Shown here: positions 23,134 through 33,825 of the stretch, in pieces | How the letters are laid out: each line of letters starts with the position of its first letter | How positions within the stretch are numbered: position 1 is the stretch's first letter | Made by a program: the position numbers and the translations under genes | Notes under the pieces: model-generated | What the model saw: only the letters and a program-made list of their open reading frames with translations | Databases searched by the model: none | Told to the model about the DNA's origin: nothing | From: Humulus lupulus | Taxonomy: Eukaryota > Streptophyta > Magnoliopsida > Rosales > Cannabaceae | Assembly (NCBI RefSeq): GCF_963169125.1 | Contig: NC_084800.1 | Location: 142,410,397 to 142,474,396, forward strand | DNA: 64,000 nt | Direction: 5' to 3'

Positions 23134-26100
23134 CTCAGCACCCCGGCCACCTAATCCGAACCCGTGTTATTATACTGTGGTGGAGATGGAGAATGCTCAA
23201 CTGAGGAGCCAGTTAGCAACAGCTGGTCGGCAAATCCAGGATATTCTTGCCCGACTACCCCCTCTCACAACCAACGTTAACGTTGGAGAGAGGCAAGGTG
23301 AGGCTCCTAAGTCTCGCCGGAGTAATCGGTCCAGACATAGCCGTTCAGACATGCCTCATGCAGCCAACTCCGCCCCTTCATCACACCATCAAGAGGCAAA
23401 CTTCAGGGAAATGCCTGGGGTCAGACAACAGGAATACAACCGTTCGGTTAGGACGTCAACCCCTAGCTCTCAACCTTCCTCGAGGGCGCCCAGGAGAGCT
23501 CGAGGAAACTCCCGAAGGAGATCTGGGGCGGGCCAGCAGTGCCAGCCCGTCCCAGAAGACCGTCCTGCACCTCGTCCAGCTCGCCCTGTGCAGGACCAGC
23601 AAGCTGGCAGGGCCGAAAGGCCCCCGCCAAATTTGATCCGTACGGACGGAACTAGGATCGCCTCCCCATTCAGACATCCTCCTTCTCCAATCAGATACCC
23701 ATCTCCTCAGCCCATTCGGGACGTCCCAGCCGACGGGAGTAGTAGGAGAGACCCGCCATCGGTTGGGCCTTCCTGGCGCAGCAGGGTGCTAGGGGAAGGA
23801 TCAGATCGTAACCGCCAAAGACGCACTCCAAGCCTATCTAGCAGGAGCCACTGGACCGGTAGTCGCCGGAGTGATCTCTCGGGAGGAGACCTGCGTCAGC
23901 AACTGAGTTCGGCACAAAGTCACCAGACAACGCAGGGAGGCGACCTCCGAGATCACCTCAACTCTCACAAAGACGATCGAACCGAAGATGGTAGGCAGGC
24001 CCGCTCGGCGGGAGTCCGATCCGAAGTACGTAACGGAGGGAATGTCCCAAACAACCTATCTCAAGATAGGAGGGGCAACAACCCACCTAATGTGTACAAT
24101 GGGTCCGGAGCTGTGGAACAGCCCCGTAGTAACCCAGGATCTCAGGACAAAACCCTTGAGCGCCTAACTCAGATGGAGGAGCTGATGAGAAAGCTCCTGA
24201 CAGAAAAAGAAAAAGACGAGTATGACTCTGGCGACGAAATGGAACTCTTCCCCCCCAATATAGCAGCGACGGCCTACCCATCTGGTTTCCGTATGCCCCA
24301 TTTGTCAAAGTTCAACGGGGACGGAGACCCGTCGGATCATTTGGGGATGTTCAACACCCTAATGATGGCTCATAACATTGGCCCGGAGCTGCGTTGCTTG
24401 ATCTTTCCTTCCACACTGATCGGACCTGCCAGTCAGTGGTTCAAGCAAAGTAAAAGACAGTCAATCAGTTCCTGGAAGACTTTTTCAGCTGACTTCAAAA
24501 GGGCATTCCGCGCCTCCCAGGCCGCCCGAATCCAGGCAGACTCCCTAGCTAACGTGAGGCAACAGCCCGGTGAAACGCTAAAAGCCTACTTGAGCAGATT
24601 CGCGAATGTCGCTGCTCGAGCTCGGGACGCTGAAGATAGCTCTAAGCTCATGGCCATGAGAACCGGAATCCTGGTCGGAGGAGACCTGTGGAAAGATATT
24701 CAGAGGAAGGGAGTCGGCTCGGTTAACGAATTCCTTAACAGAGCCCAAGAATGGATAAACTTAGAAGAAGCTGAAGCTTCAGCCGCGGGGACCAGCCAGG
24801 TTCCCGAGAAGCCCGCTGGGGCAGGGACGGAGATCGCGGTGGCAATTCCCGGCGACGTGCAGAACAACCAGCCCGGCGGGGGCAAAATAAAGGGAAACGG
24901 TGAAAACAGCCAGCACGGTCAAAAGAAGAATAAGTCTGTGGATAAATTCAAGCCCGTATTCACAACATATATCGAGCTCACCCAGTCCAGGGAAAATATT
25001 TTCCTGGCCAACGCTGCTCGGGTCCCTTGGAAGAGGCCGGAGCCATTGAAGCACCACAAGGGAAAGAGAGATACTTCGAAGTTCTGCCGTTTCCATAACG
25101 ACATCGGCCACAATACCGACGATTGCAGACATCTAAAAGATGAAATTGAGACTCTCATCCGAGCAGGCCCCTTGGCGCAATATTCACGAAACAGGGTCCC
25201 AGCGGGTCGACCAACTCCAAAAGTCACAGCCAATCAGCCGGGGCCTCGGGTAGATCAGGACGCCCCTCCTCCCTTGATCAAGGGAGAGATATCCACCATC
25301 TCTGGAGGGCCGCATATGGCTGGCACGAGCAGAGGCGCACAGAAGAGGTATGTGAATGAGTTAAAGGCTCATAACGGAGCGGAGTTCGTCCCGGAGCAAC
25401 GTCAGTCCAAACAGCAACGGCTGGAAAAACAACCGATAACTTTCACGGAGGAAGACGCAGGCCATGTCCAATTCCCTCATAACGATCCCTTGGTCGTAGC
25501 AGTCCAGCTCGCCAACTGGAAAGTAAGGAGAGTGTTGGTGGACAATGGGAGCTCGGTGAACCTCCTATTCCGATCCACCTTAGAAAAGATGGGTTTGACT
25601 GTCGCCGAGCTAAAGGCAACCTCGATGATGCTATATGGCTTTTCGGGAGAAGGATCGGCAGCGATAGGGACGATCGAGCTAGTGATCACCCTAGGAGAAG
25701 AGTCTCAGACAGTCTCTAAGCTACTTGAGTTCGTGGTCATTGACTGCTCCGCTGCCTACAACGCCATTTTGGGACGACCTGCGCTCATAGCTTTCGAAGC
25801 CATCACTTCCATTCGACACCTCGCAATGAAGTTCCCTACTTCAACAGGAATCTGTACCATCAAGGGCGATCAGCTCGCTGCCAGGGAATGCTACAGCATT
25901 TCCATGAAGGGAAAGTCTAAACCCGGGCAGCTGGCAATGGCCATTCAGGGCAAGGAGGAATCTCAGGGACCCTTGGCGGCTCCTGAGATTGAAAAACCTC
26001 AGAAGACCGAAGAAGAAAAGATCGCCTTGAGCGAGGACATTGACCCCCGAGTAGGCGAGGATAGATCCGAGCTCCAGGCTATTGAGGAGCTCGAGGAGGT

Positions 26101-29100
26101 GAACATTGACGAACAAAATCCGCCACGAACGGTTAAGCTTGGGAAGAATCTCTGCGACAAGAGAAAGGCGGAGCTGATTGCATTTCTGAAGAATAGCTTG
26201 GACATATTCGCCTGGTCCCACGAGGACATGGTGGGGATTAGTCCGAGTATCATCATGCACACACTCCACCTGGATAAAAGTGTTCCTGCCAAATCCCAAA
26301 AGCAGAGGCGTTTAGGAATGACCCGAGCCGAAGCCCTTGAAGAAGAAGTGGCCCGGCTCAAAAAGTGTGGCTTTATCCGCGAAGCCAAATTTCCAATTTG
26401 GGTCGCTAATCCCGTGCTGGTTCCAAAGCCCAACGGGAAGTGGCGGACCTGTATTGACTTCTCCGACCTGAATAAAGCCTGCCCCAAGGATTGCTTTCCA
26501 TTGCCAAGGATCGATCAGCTGGTGGATGCCACGGCGGGGCACGAGCTCATGTCCTTCATGGACGCGTACTCAGGCTACAATCAGATCGCGATGAACCCGG
26601 CGGACCAGGAGCATACCAGCTTCATGACCCCAACGAATGTCTATTGCTATAAGGTCATGCCATTTGGTCTGAAGAATGCCGGAGCTACCTATCAGAGGCT
26701 AGTAAACAGAATGTTCGCGGACCAGATCGGAAAGAACATGGAGGTGTATGTTGATGACATGCTTGTCAAATCAAAGACTGCCGACAACCATGTTCCCGAC
26801 CTGGAAGAATGTTTTAAAATACTACGAGAGTACGGCATGAGGCTCAATCCTCAGAAATGCACGTTCGGTGTCGCATCAGGGAAATTCCTGGGGTTCATAG
26901 TCAATACCCGAGGAATCGAGGCAAACCCCGACAAAATCAGGTCACTGCTCGAGCTTCCTTCCCCCAGGTTGCGGAAAGACGTCCAAGGCCTCACAGGAAG
27001 GGTGGCAGCACTCAACCAGTTCATTTCCAAATCAACCGACAAATGTTTGCCCTTCTACAACCTGCTCCGAGGAAACAAGAAGTTTAAGTGGACAGTAGAA
27101 TGCGAAAGCGCATTCCTCGACTTGAAGGCGCATCTGGCTGAACCGCCCGTGCTGTCCAAGCCCAGGGCAGGAGAACCTCTTTTCCTCTACATGGCCGTCA
27201 CTGAGGATGCAGTTAGCACCGTGTTAGTACGAGAAGAGGACCAAGTTCAAAAGCCAGTTTACTACATCAGCAAAAGACTCCTCGGAGCAGAGTCGCGATA
27301 CCCACTGATGGAAAAATTGGCGTTTTGCCTAATCACAGCCTCGCGAAAGCTCAGACCATATTTCCAGTCCCACTCGGTGCACGTCATGAACGATCAGCCT
27401 CTAAGGCAGGTGTTGCAAAAGCCTGAAGCATCGGGACGTTTGCTAAAGTGGGCGATCGAACTCAGTCAGTTCGAGATTTTTTATACTCCACGAAATTCCA
27501 TAAAAAGTCAGGCCTTGGCCGACTTCGTGGCGGAGTGCACAGGATTCCAGGAGAATCCATCAGAAGGCTTGCCTCAGGTCGCTTCCCCACATTCGTCGTG
27601 GAAGATCTTCATTGATGGTTCATCTAACGAGAACGGCTCCGGGGCCGGAATCATCCTGATATCCCCCGAGGGACATAGATTCCACTCGGCTCTAAGGTTC
27701 GGGTTCAAGGCGTCTAACAACGAGGCAGAGTACGAGGCTTTATTGGCTGGGCTGAGGGTAGCTAGTGAGCTAAAAGCGAGCTCCGTCCAGTGCTTCAGTG
27801 ACTCCCAGATCGTGGTGAACCAGGTTCTGGGAGAGTATCAGGCGCGAGGACCCAAGATGGCTGCCTATTTGGCAAAAGTAAAAGACGAGCTGGCCACATT
27901 CGGGCGAGGGTCGATCGAACAGATACCTCGGGAGCAGAACGCCAACGCAGATGCTCTCGCCAAACTCGCCACCTCGGGAGAGGCAGAAACCCTGGGGTTG
28001 GTGCCAATAGAATTCTTGGAAAAGCCAAGTATAGAGGGAGATCGGGCAGAGATCGAGATGATTGATATTAGGCCGACCTGGATGACTCCCATTCTTGAGT
28101 ATCTCGTCGAAGGCAGGTTACCCGAAGAGCGTAACGGCGCACGACGAGTCCTTTATCAAGCTCCTAGATATACGCTAGTCGAAGGAGTGTTGTACCAACG
28201 TGGGCACTCCCTACCTCTCCTCCGGTGCGTTCTTCCAAGTGAAGCGAAGGCCATTCTGCAGGAAGTCCACAAAGGATTCTGCGGAGACCACACTGGGGGG
28301 CAAAGCCTAGCCTTAAAGGTTCTCAGGCAAGGTTATTATTGGCCGACTCTGTCCAAAGACTCAATCTCGTACGTGAAAAGGTGCGACAAGTGTCAGCGAT
28401 TCGCTGTGGTTGCCCGAGCTCCTCCGGTCGAGCTAAAAATGATCTCGGCTCCTTGGCCATTTGCCGTTTGGGGAATAGATCTAGTGGGCGCCCTGCCCAC
28501 CGGGAAGGGCGGGGTCCGTTACGCCGTGGTAGCCATTGACTACTTCACCAAGTGGGCCGAAGCAGAGCCATTGGCGACAATAACATCGAAGAAAGTACTC
28601 GACTTTGTGGTGAAAAGCATCATTTGTCGATTTGGCCTTCCTAAGAAGATCGTCTCCGACAACGGCACCCAATTTGACAGCGATCTGTTCACCGAATTTT
28701 GTGAAAGGCACGGAATTGTGAAAAGTTTCTCGTCCGTGGCCTATCCCCAGGCGAACGGCCAGGTCGAGGCTGTGAACAAAACTCTAAAGACAAGCCTCAA
28801 GAAGAGGCTAGACGAGGCAAAAGGGGTCTGGCCAGACCAGCTCCCCCAGGTCCTGTGGGCGTACCGGACCTCGCATCGAACTCCCACGGGTCACACTCCT
28901 TTCTCCCTAACCTTTGGGAGTGAAGCAGTCCTCCCCGTGGAGGTTAAAGTTATGTCGCATAGAGTCCAATCCTACGACCAAGACCGGAACCACGAACTCC
29001 TGTGCCATTCCCTAGACCTGGTTGATGAAAAGCGGGAGGATTCGCAACTCCAACTCGCCCATTATCAGCAAAAGATCACTCGCTACTTCAACACCAAGGT

Positions 29101-29314
29101 CAAAAAACGCGTCTTTAGCGTTGGCGATTTGGTCCTAAGGAGAGTTTTCCTGGCCGGAAAAGATCCCAAAGATGGGGTTTTGGGACCAAACTGGGAAGGA
29201 CCATACCAGGTCATCGAAGTCATCAAGGAGGGAACTTATAAGTTAGCTCGACTTGATGGAGGGGCGATCCCGCGGACTTGGAATGCCATCCACTTAAAGA
29301 AATACTATCAATGA
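23030..29314 (+). CDS. gag-pol: Gag-Pol polyprotein of element B (2,094 aa)
   Basis: Single open frame. Approximate residues: Arg/Pro-rich N-terminal Gag 1-380; Gag core 420-520 (FNGDGDPSDHLGMFNTLMMA); zinc-finger-like FCRFHNDIGHNTDDC near 686; aspartic protease VLVDNGSSVNLLF near 834; RT 1080-1290 with YVDDM near 1240; RNase H 1380-1500; a second archaeal-type RNase H from about 1524 (FIDGSSNENGSGAG), diagnostic of the Tat clade; integrase zinc-binding region near 1747, catalytic core with GIDLVGALP (1814) and VSDNGTQFDSD (1874), and C-terminal NWEGPYQV near 2047. There is no stop or frameshift between Gag and Pol. Start caveat: the family start is the ATG at 23008, but a ~20 bp deletion near 23120 puts it out of frame (TAG at 23131). 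This frame must start at 23030, giving a replaced N terminus. Confidence 0.93.
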   Translation: MATKQNNMMGRRPTMLPSLMSKFLKSSRGQDDTGSSAPRPPNPNPCYYTVVEMENAQLRSQLATAGRQIQDILARLPPLTTNVNVGERQGEAPKSRRSNRSRHSRSDMPHAANSAPSSHHQEANFREMPGVRQQEYNRSVRTSTPSSQPSSRAPRRARGNSRRRSGAGQQCQPVPEDRPAPRPARPVQDQQAGRAERPPPNLIRTDGTRIASPFRHPPSPIRYPSPQPIRDVPADGSSRRDPPSVGPSWRSRVLGEGSDRNRQRRTPSLSSRSHWTGSRRSDLSGGDLRQQLSSAQSHQTTQGGDLRDHLNSHKDDRTEDGRQARSAGVRSEVRNGGNVPNNLSQDRRGNNPPNVYNGSGAVEQPRSNPGSQDKTLERLTQMEELMRKLLTEKEKDEYDSGDEMELFPPNIAATAYPSGFRMPHLSKFNGDGDPSDHLGMFNTLMMAHNIGPELRCLIFPSTLIGPASQWFKQSKRQSISSWKTFSADFKRAFRASQAARIQADSLANVRQQPGETLKAYLSRFANVAARARDAEDSSKLMAMRTGILVGGDLWKDIQRKGVGSVNEFLNRAQEWINLEEAEASAAGTSQVPEKPAGAGTEIAVAIPGDVQNNQPGGGKIKGNGENSQHGQKKNKSVDKFKPVFTTYIELTQSRENIFLANAARVPWKRPEPLKHHKGKRDTSKFCRFHNDIGHNTDDCRHLKDEIETLIRAGPLAQYSRNRVPAGRPTPKVTANQPGPRVDQDAPPPLIKGEISTISGGPHMAGTSRGAQKRYVNELKAHNGAEFVPEQRQSKQQRLEKQPITFTEEDAGHVQFPHNDPLVVAVQLANWKVRRVLVDNGSSVNLLFRSTLEKMGLTVAELKATSMMLYGFSGEGSAAIGTIELVITLGEESQTVSKLLEFVVIDCSAAYNAILGRPALIAFEAITSIRHLAMKFPTSTGICTIKGDQLAARECYSISMKGKSKPGQLAMAIQGKEESQGPLAAPEIEKPQKTEEEKIALSEDIDPRVGEDRSELQAIEELEEVNIDEQNPPRTVKLGKNLCDKRKAELIAFLKNSLDIFAWSHEDMVGISPSIIMHTLHLDKSVPAKSQKQRRLGMTRAEALEEEVARLKKCGFIREAKFPIWVANPVLVPKPNGKWRTCIDFSDLNKACPKDCFPLPRIDQLVDATAGHELMSFMDAYSGYNQIAMNPADQEHTSFMTPTNVYCYKVMPFGLKNAGATYQRLVNRMFADQIGKNMEVYVDDMLVKSKTADNHVPDLEECFKILREYGMRLNPQKCTFGVASGKFLGFIVNTRGIEANPDKIRSLLELPSPRLRKDVQGLTGRVAALNQFISKSTDKCLPFYNLLRGNKKFKWTVECESAFLDLKAHLAEPPVLSKPRAGEPLFLYMAVTEDAVSTVLVREEDQVQKPVYYISKRLLGAESRYPLMEKLAFCLITASRKLRPYFQSHSVHVMNDQPLRQVLQKPEASGRLLKWAIELSQFEIFYTPRNSIKSQALADFVAECTGFQENPSEGLPQVASPHSSWKIFIDGSSNENGSGAGIILISPEGHRFHSALRFGFKASNNEAEYEALLAGLRVASELKASSVQCFSDSQIVVNQVLGEYQARGPKMAAYLAKVKDELATFGRGSIEQIPREQNANADALAKLATSGEAETLGLVPIEFLEKPSIEGDRAEIEMIDIRPTWMTPILEYLVEGRLPEERNGARRVLYQAPRYTLVEGVLYQRGHSLPLLRCVLPSEAKAILQEVHKGFCGDHTGGQSLALKVLRQGYYWPTLSKDSISYVKRCDKCQRFAVVARAPPVELKMISAPWPFAVWGIDLVGALPTGKGGVRYAVVAIDYFTKWAEAEPLATITSKKVLDFVVKSIICRFGLPKKIVSDNGTQFDSDLFTEFCERHGIVKSFSSVAYPQANGQVEAVNKTLKTSLKKRLDEAKGVWPDQLPQVLWAYRTSHRTPTGHTPFSLTFGSEAVLPVEVKVMSHRVQSYDQDRNHELLCHSLDLVDEKREDSQLQLAHYQQKITRYFNTKVKKRVFSVGDLVLRRVFLAGKDPKDGVLGPNWEGPYQVIEVIKEGTYKLARLDGGAIPRTWNAIHLKKYYQ

Positions 29315-29451
29315 TCCACTTGTAAGGCCTGGAGGGCCACTTTCTATGTATAAATAAGAATCGAATGTTTCTTTTTATTTGCAAGTGTGATTTTAAAAGT
29401 AACCACGAAAGACCCTTTCCCAGTTACTTGGGGGGCATATGGTACCTGGAT

Positions 29452-30100
29452 ATAACCAGGTCTCCTTAATGACTTAGGTGTTGACTCTTATCTATTGGCA
29501 AGGGTTAGCGCGAACTAAGTCCTATCCTGGTTTTAACCAGGTCATAAAACTTAGAAGTTAACTTAAATTTATTGATCGTGGTTCTTCTTAAAGAGCTCGG
29601 GATATGGATAAAAGTTAACACGAACTAAGTTTTCAAAATAAGTTCCTGGTTTTAACCGGGTCATAAAACTTAGAAGTTAACTTAAATTTATTGATCGTGG
29701 TTCTTCTTAAAGAGCTCGGGATATGGATAAAAGTTAACACGAACTAAGTTTTCAAAATAAGTTCTTGGTTTTAACCGGGTCATAAAACTTAGAAGTTAAC
29801 TTAAATTTATTGATCGTGGTTCTTCTTAAAGAGCTCGGGATATGGGTAAAAGTTAACATGAACTAAGTTTTCAAAATAAGTTCCTGGTTTTAACCGGGTC
29901 ATAAAACTTAGAAGTTAACTTAAATTTATTGATCGTGGTTCTTCTTAAAGAGCTCAGGATATGGATAAAAAGTTAACACGAACTAAGTTTTCAAAATAAG
30001 GTCATGGTTTTAACCATGTCATAAGACTTGGAAGTTAACTTAAGTTTATTGGTCGTGGCTCTTTCTTAAAGAGCTCGGGATATAAATAACGGTTAGCATG
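29452..30100. repeat. ~119 bp tandem repeat array of element B (about 6 copies)
   Basis: Units start near 29452, 29526 (the first is a shortened unit), 29645, 29764, 29883 and 30003. Core motifs are CCTGGTTTTAACCGGG, TCATAAAACTTAGAAGTTAA, AAAGAGCTCGGGATATGG and AACACGAACTAAGTTTTC. Same position and period as in elements A and C. Confidence 0.92.
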
Positions 30101-30158
30101 AACTAAGCTTATATAAAAATATATATATATAAGTTAAGATTGCCAAGTAAATCGTCTC

Positions 30159-30174
30159 GAGGTGAAAACACCTC
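30159..30174. terminator. Conserved hairpin 3' of the antisense gene, element B
   Basis: GAGGTG-AAAA-CACCTC, perfect 6 bp stem, 55 bp beyond the antisense stop codon and after the repeat array in the sense direction. The homologous hairpin in A has a different loop but the same stem. Confidence 0.35.
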
Positions 30175-30229
30175 ATGAAAAGGTTACAAAGAAAATAAAA
30201 ATAATTAAAAATGCTCAAAGAGAAGTGCC

Positions 30230-32820
30230 CTAAGCCCCATCAGCTGGTCCTTTGGAGGTCGCAGTCTCATCCTGCTCCACCGCGCCAGAGGCCTCCCCAG
30301 TCTCCGAGGGCGGTGCCTCTTTGTTTAGGCGGGCTTGGAGCTTCGGCAGCAAAAAAGCCCAGAGGTCCGGCGGCATAAAAGAGAAGTCAGCATCCGGGTT
30401 ATGGGCCCAGCAGTGATAGAACAGGTCCTGCATGGACTGCTCCGAGATGGCCCACTCGGCTTCCAAGGCGGCCTCCAGGGCAGTCTGGGCCTCGGTCTTC
30501 GCTGCCTCGAGATCTGTTCGCGAAGTGGCAAGGGTGGTTTTAAGTTCTCGGTTCTCGGAGCGGCTCCTCTCTAGCTCGGCCTTCGAAGCCGCCAGCGCAT
30601 CTTTCGCCACCTGAGCTTCCTGAAGGGCGGCCTGGCGCTCAGCCTCCATCTCCTTGAGCTGAGCCTTGGTCCTAGCGATACCTCGATGAGCGGCAGCAAT
30701 GCCCTGCAAGAAAGGAAGGATAAGTTGGCTAAGTGGAAAAACAAGGCATTGTGTAAGTGTTACAGCTTTAAAAGAGTGGGGCAGATTACCGTTAGGGTCA
30801 TGTCCAACGAAGACTCTATGACTCGGACGGGACTCGTTGCTTCGATAGCCCGGAGATCCTTCTCTTTGAGCTTGTAGAAGCGGCCGACGGCATAGCTCGC
30901 CGACTCATACACCGTCCCCCGGAATGCCTCTGAGATCTTTCCCAGATCCTGGGGGTCGACCGGGATGCGTACGTCCAGAGTCCCGACCTCCAGTACCACG
31001 TTCTGGGTGGCTGGTGGAGACTGCTGGGGCGGCGGGGGCATGTGTCCTGCTCGGGCAGCAGGGAGGATTGCCCCCCCGGCCTGGGACAGCGGGGTTTTTT
31101 CCTTCTCCTTAGCCGGCGATTTGGTGGAGGTCCTGGGCGCACTCTTGGACTCTCGGAGCCTTTTCAACCTTGGCCCTGCTGGGAGATTCCCGCCGAAGAC
31201 TACACCCCGCAGATTACCCCCGGGCTGAGACATCTCTTCTGCCAAAAACAAAAACATGGTTATTACAAGTTAGCAATCATGCAGAGGTTAAAAGCAAGAA
31301 AGTATACGAATATTAAGGGAGCCCTACCCCCCGAGCTGGAAGAGCCTAGGACAATTATCTCACGAACTGGCGCGGGTTCTAGGTCCGGCTCTGACTCGGG
31401 GCTGGACTCTTCTACATACTGTCTAAACCCCGGAGCATAGACACCCCTTTGAAGTGATGACCATGTGCGTAAGTTGGTCCCATACTCCTCAAAAAGGATC
31501 GACCTAAAAGCTAGGGTGTTATCTACTACTACGGTACCCCTAGGCCGGCTCTCTTGGTGATCCAGCACGAGCCGGTCAACACAATGGAGCAGGAGTGTAT
31601 TCAGGTCCGGGTCTCTCCCGTGACGATGGACGATCTGCCTAGGATTGAACCTAACCAGCCGGGGGTCTGCAGTGGCCCTATCTACATTCTTAAACAAATA
31701 AGGGTTACCTTGGTCGGAAGGACCCGCGGCTGCTCCGGTTTGGATCCTCTCCTCGTCCATCCCCTGAGCGACCTCCAAGGTCCTTTTTCTATTCCTCACG
31801 AGCGGAACTTCAGCCGCCTCGTCCTCCTCGTCTTCTTCTGCCGCGACCTCCTCCACTGTGATAGGCCTGGTGTCGCGGGCTGGGGGCGGCCCCCGAGGCC
31901 TCTTCAGGTTTAGAGTCTGGTTTGGGAAGATCAATTTGCAGAACACCATCGTCTCGTCCGTCACGAGCGCGCGGTAGTCCTTTTCACTGGGGGGCAAGCC
32001 CACCAATGTTTCATATTGACCCCCGAGGGTCGCAGACTTCTCGGTCCTCGCGTAGATGGCTGCAAGGTTGGGTTGGAATCAGAATGGAATACGGGAGCTA
32101 AAATTAAACAACACTTAAAAGGCGAGCTAGGGTCAGGGTTCACTTACGAGGACGATTGAAGTAGTGGTGCTCACAGTTCCGGAACCCAGTTGACATGAAG
32201 AACTGGTCCTTGAAGTCATTTGGATGGCTTGGCAGCTCGATGACCGCCGTCGTATTAGGAAAACGAGTTAAATAGTAAAACCCGTCACCTCGCCCCCGCT
32301 GATCCGGGCTGGCTTTGAGGCAAAAGAAATATAAAATATCAGCAGGAGTAGGGACCTCCCACTCCTGCTTCTTGAACAAGTACCTCAACCCCGCCAGCAG
32401 ACGGTAGGAGTTGGGGGGGAGCTGGAATGGGGCCAACCCCACATAGTTCAGGAAATCAACGAAATACTGATCCAGGGGAAGGAAGGCCCCTGCCTTGAAG
32501 TGTTCACCACTCCAGGCCGCAAACGATTCATCGAGCGGAGTGCAGCTCCGCTCGCCCTCCGCAGCAGGCCGGGCAATCACTGAGGCTTTCCCCAGGGGGA
32601 TGTTGTGGATGAGGAAGAGTTTGTTGATCTTCGCTTGGTCGATTATCTTTGAGACGATTCTCTCCGCCTCAAAGAATGCGTCGGGGGCCACCTCGACCTG
32701 CTTCTCCACGGCCGGCCCGAAGTGGGGGATCGGCGAGCTTGGCATCACCGCCTTTCCTTTCTCTTGATGGGAGATCGAGCTTCCCACGTTCTTCTGAGGC
32801 AGGTTCCTTTTTGGAGCCAT
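30230..32820 (-). CDS. Antisense accessory gene of element B, four coding exons, 775 aa, function unknown
   Basis: Exons 32820-32148, 32059-31328, 31238-30790 and 30703-30230. Introns of 88, 89 and 86 bp all have GT...AG ends (donors GTAAGT, GTAGGG, GTAATC; acceptors TTGCAG, TTGGCAG, TTGCAG). The joined length is 2,328 nt with no internal stop. Exon 1 (residues 1-224) starts MAPKRNLPQKN and contains a globular part (LAPFQLPPNSYRLLAGLRYL, GDGFYYLTRFPN). It resembles the plant 'putative gypsy-type transposon' family (Pfam Transposase_28), by memory of the family, not a search. Exon 2 has an acidic run. Exon 3 has a basic KSPAKEKEK stretch, a Pro-rich linker and EAFRGTVYESASYAV. Exon 4 is a strong coiled coil (EMEAERQAALQEAQVAKDAL onward) with an acidic C terminus. 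Likely nuclear or particle-associated, but no catalytic motif is evident. Silene Retand carries comparable antisense ORFs. Confidence 0.7.
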
Positions 32821-32828
32821 CTGGTCAC

Positions 32829-33560
32829 CTATCGAACAAAAGAAAACACTTTAGAAAAGGCGACCCAAGCAGAAGGACGAAGCAATTATTATTTACACGA
32901 GCTGAGGTAAGCCCAGCCCGTGGAGAGTGGAACCACGCGGTTCAATGAACACGCGCATATGCTCCCAACAGATCCCAGGTTACTCGGAATTCGTGTGTCA
33001 AGGGGCTCAGAGTAAAAATTTGCCTTGGGGGGGAAGTTCCAACAGGCAGAACGATGCAAAACCGCTTTTGAAGCGTATCCCCTAAGCTACCCGGTTTTGC
33101 ACCCAAAATTCCTAAAAATCCTAACCAGAAATTGTTCCTGAAGAAGCATCTTGAAACCCATACTCTAAGGCGATTTCCTACAACAAGTGTGCCCTAGCCT
33201 AAAAGGGGCTGTCACCCTCCTACCCACGCAACCCCGAGAACCCTTGCATGCGACTACAGTAAAAAATTTCACCTAGGCTACAGTGGCATGTTTTCAAAAT
33301 GAACAGGGTCAGAAAACTTACAGTATATGGTTGGATGGAAAACGTGAGTGTTGCGTTGGTAGGAGCCTCATCGGTGCAGTAGCTTCCAAAGCTTTGGAGA
33401 AACTCGTGCGCCTAAGCTTCGAGAACAAGGAAAATGGTGGCAGTAGAGCCGAGGGTTTCGTCCTTCTGAAAGTCAGAGAAGGAAGAAGGAAAGAGATTTG
33501 TGAAATATTTGAATGAAGGGGTGGTCCGTGCGTAGGATGGCCACCCCCTTTTTATATAAG
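32829..33560 (-). promoter_or_regulatory. Promoter and 5' leader intron of the antisense gene, element B
   Basis: Minus strand: TATA box CTTATATAAA (33560-33551), a leader exon of about 200 bp, a GTAAG donor (intron begins 33321), and an acceptor GTTCGATAG ending at 32829. The exon restarts at GTGACCAG directly before the ATG at 32820. The 493 bp intron and both splice sites have homologues in element A (18837-19349), so the leader is probably spliced. Confidence 0.5.
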
Positions 33561-33783
33561 GGAAATATCACGTGAAGAAGGCTCTTGGATGGCCCTAGTG
33601 AGGGATCCGAGGCCTTCCACTCGAAATATGAAACAACGGCTGGACAATAGGCTAGGCCATTAAATGCGGTTCTCGTAAAACGTACCGTCACCACCCACGG
33701 CGTTCCACGTATCAGACGCCTGCACAAAAAGTGGAATGTGAAGGGTTGTGGGGAAGTCTAAAAGCCCCTACTGTGGTCTTCTA

Positions 33784-33799
33784 TATATGACGTCATATA
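33784..33799. promoter_or_regulatory. 16 bp perfect palindrome centred on TGACGTCA, element B
   Basis: TATATGACGTCATATA, 26 bp before the 3' LTR and about 230 bp upstream of the antisense TATA box. TGACGTCA is a classic plant bZIP (TGA/CRE-type) site. Element A has the same palindrome with paired changes at two symmetric positions. Confidence 0.5.
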
Positions 33800-33825
33800 C
33801 CACGAGCAGGAGCTTGGGGGGCAGA

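Noticed and set aside
25841..26487. Long minus-strand ORFs opposite the RT region of element B (and similar ones in A and C)
   Set aside because: They mirror the codon bias of the sense polyprotein, have no recognisable domains, and lack the splice and promoter signals seen for the real antisense gene.
23030..29314. Assignment of element B to the Ogre lineage
   Set aside because: Ogre elements typically have an extra ORF before gag and an intron in pol; here gag-pol is a single frame and the extra gene is antisense and 3', fitting Retand better.
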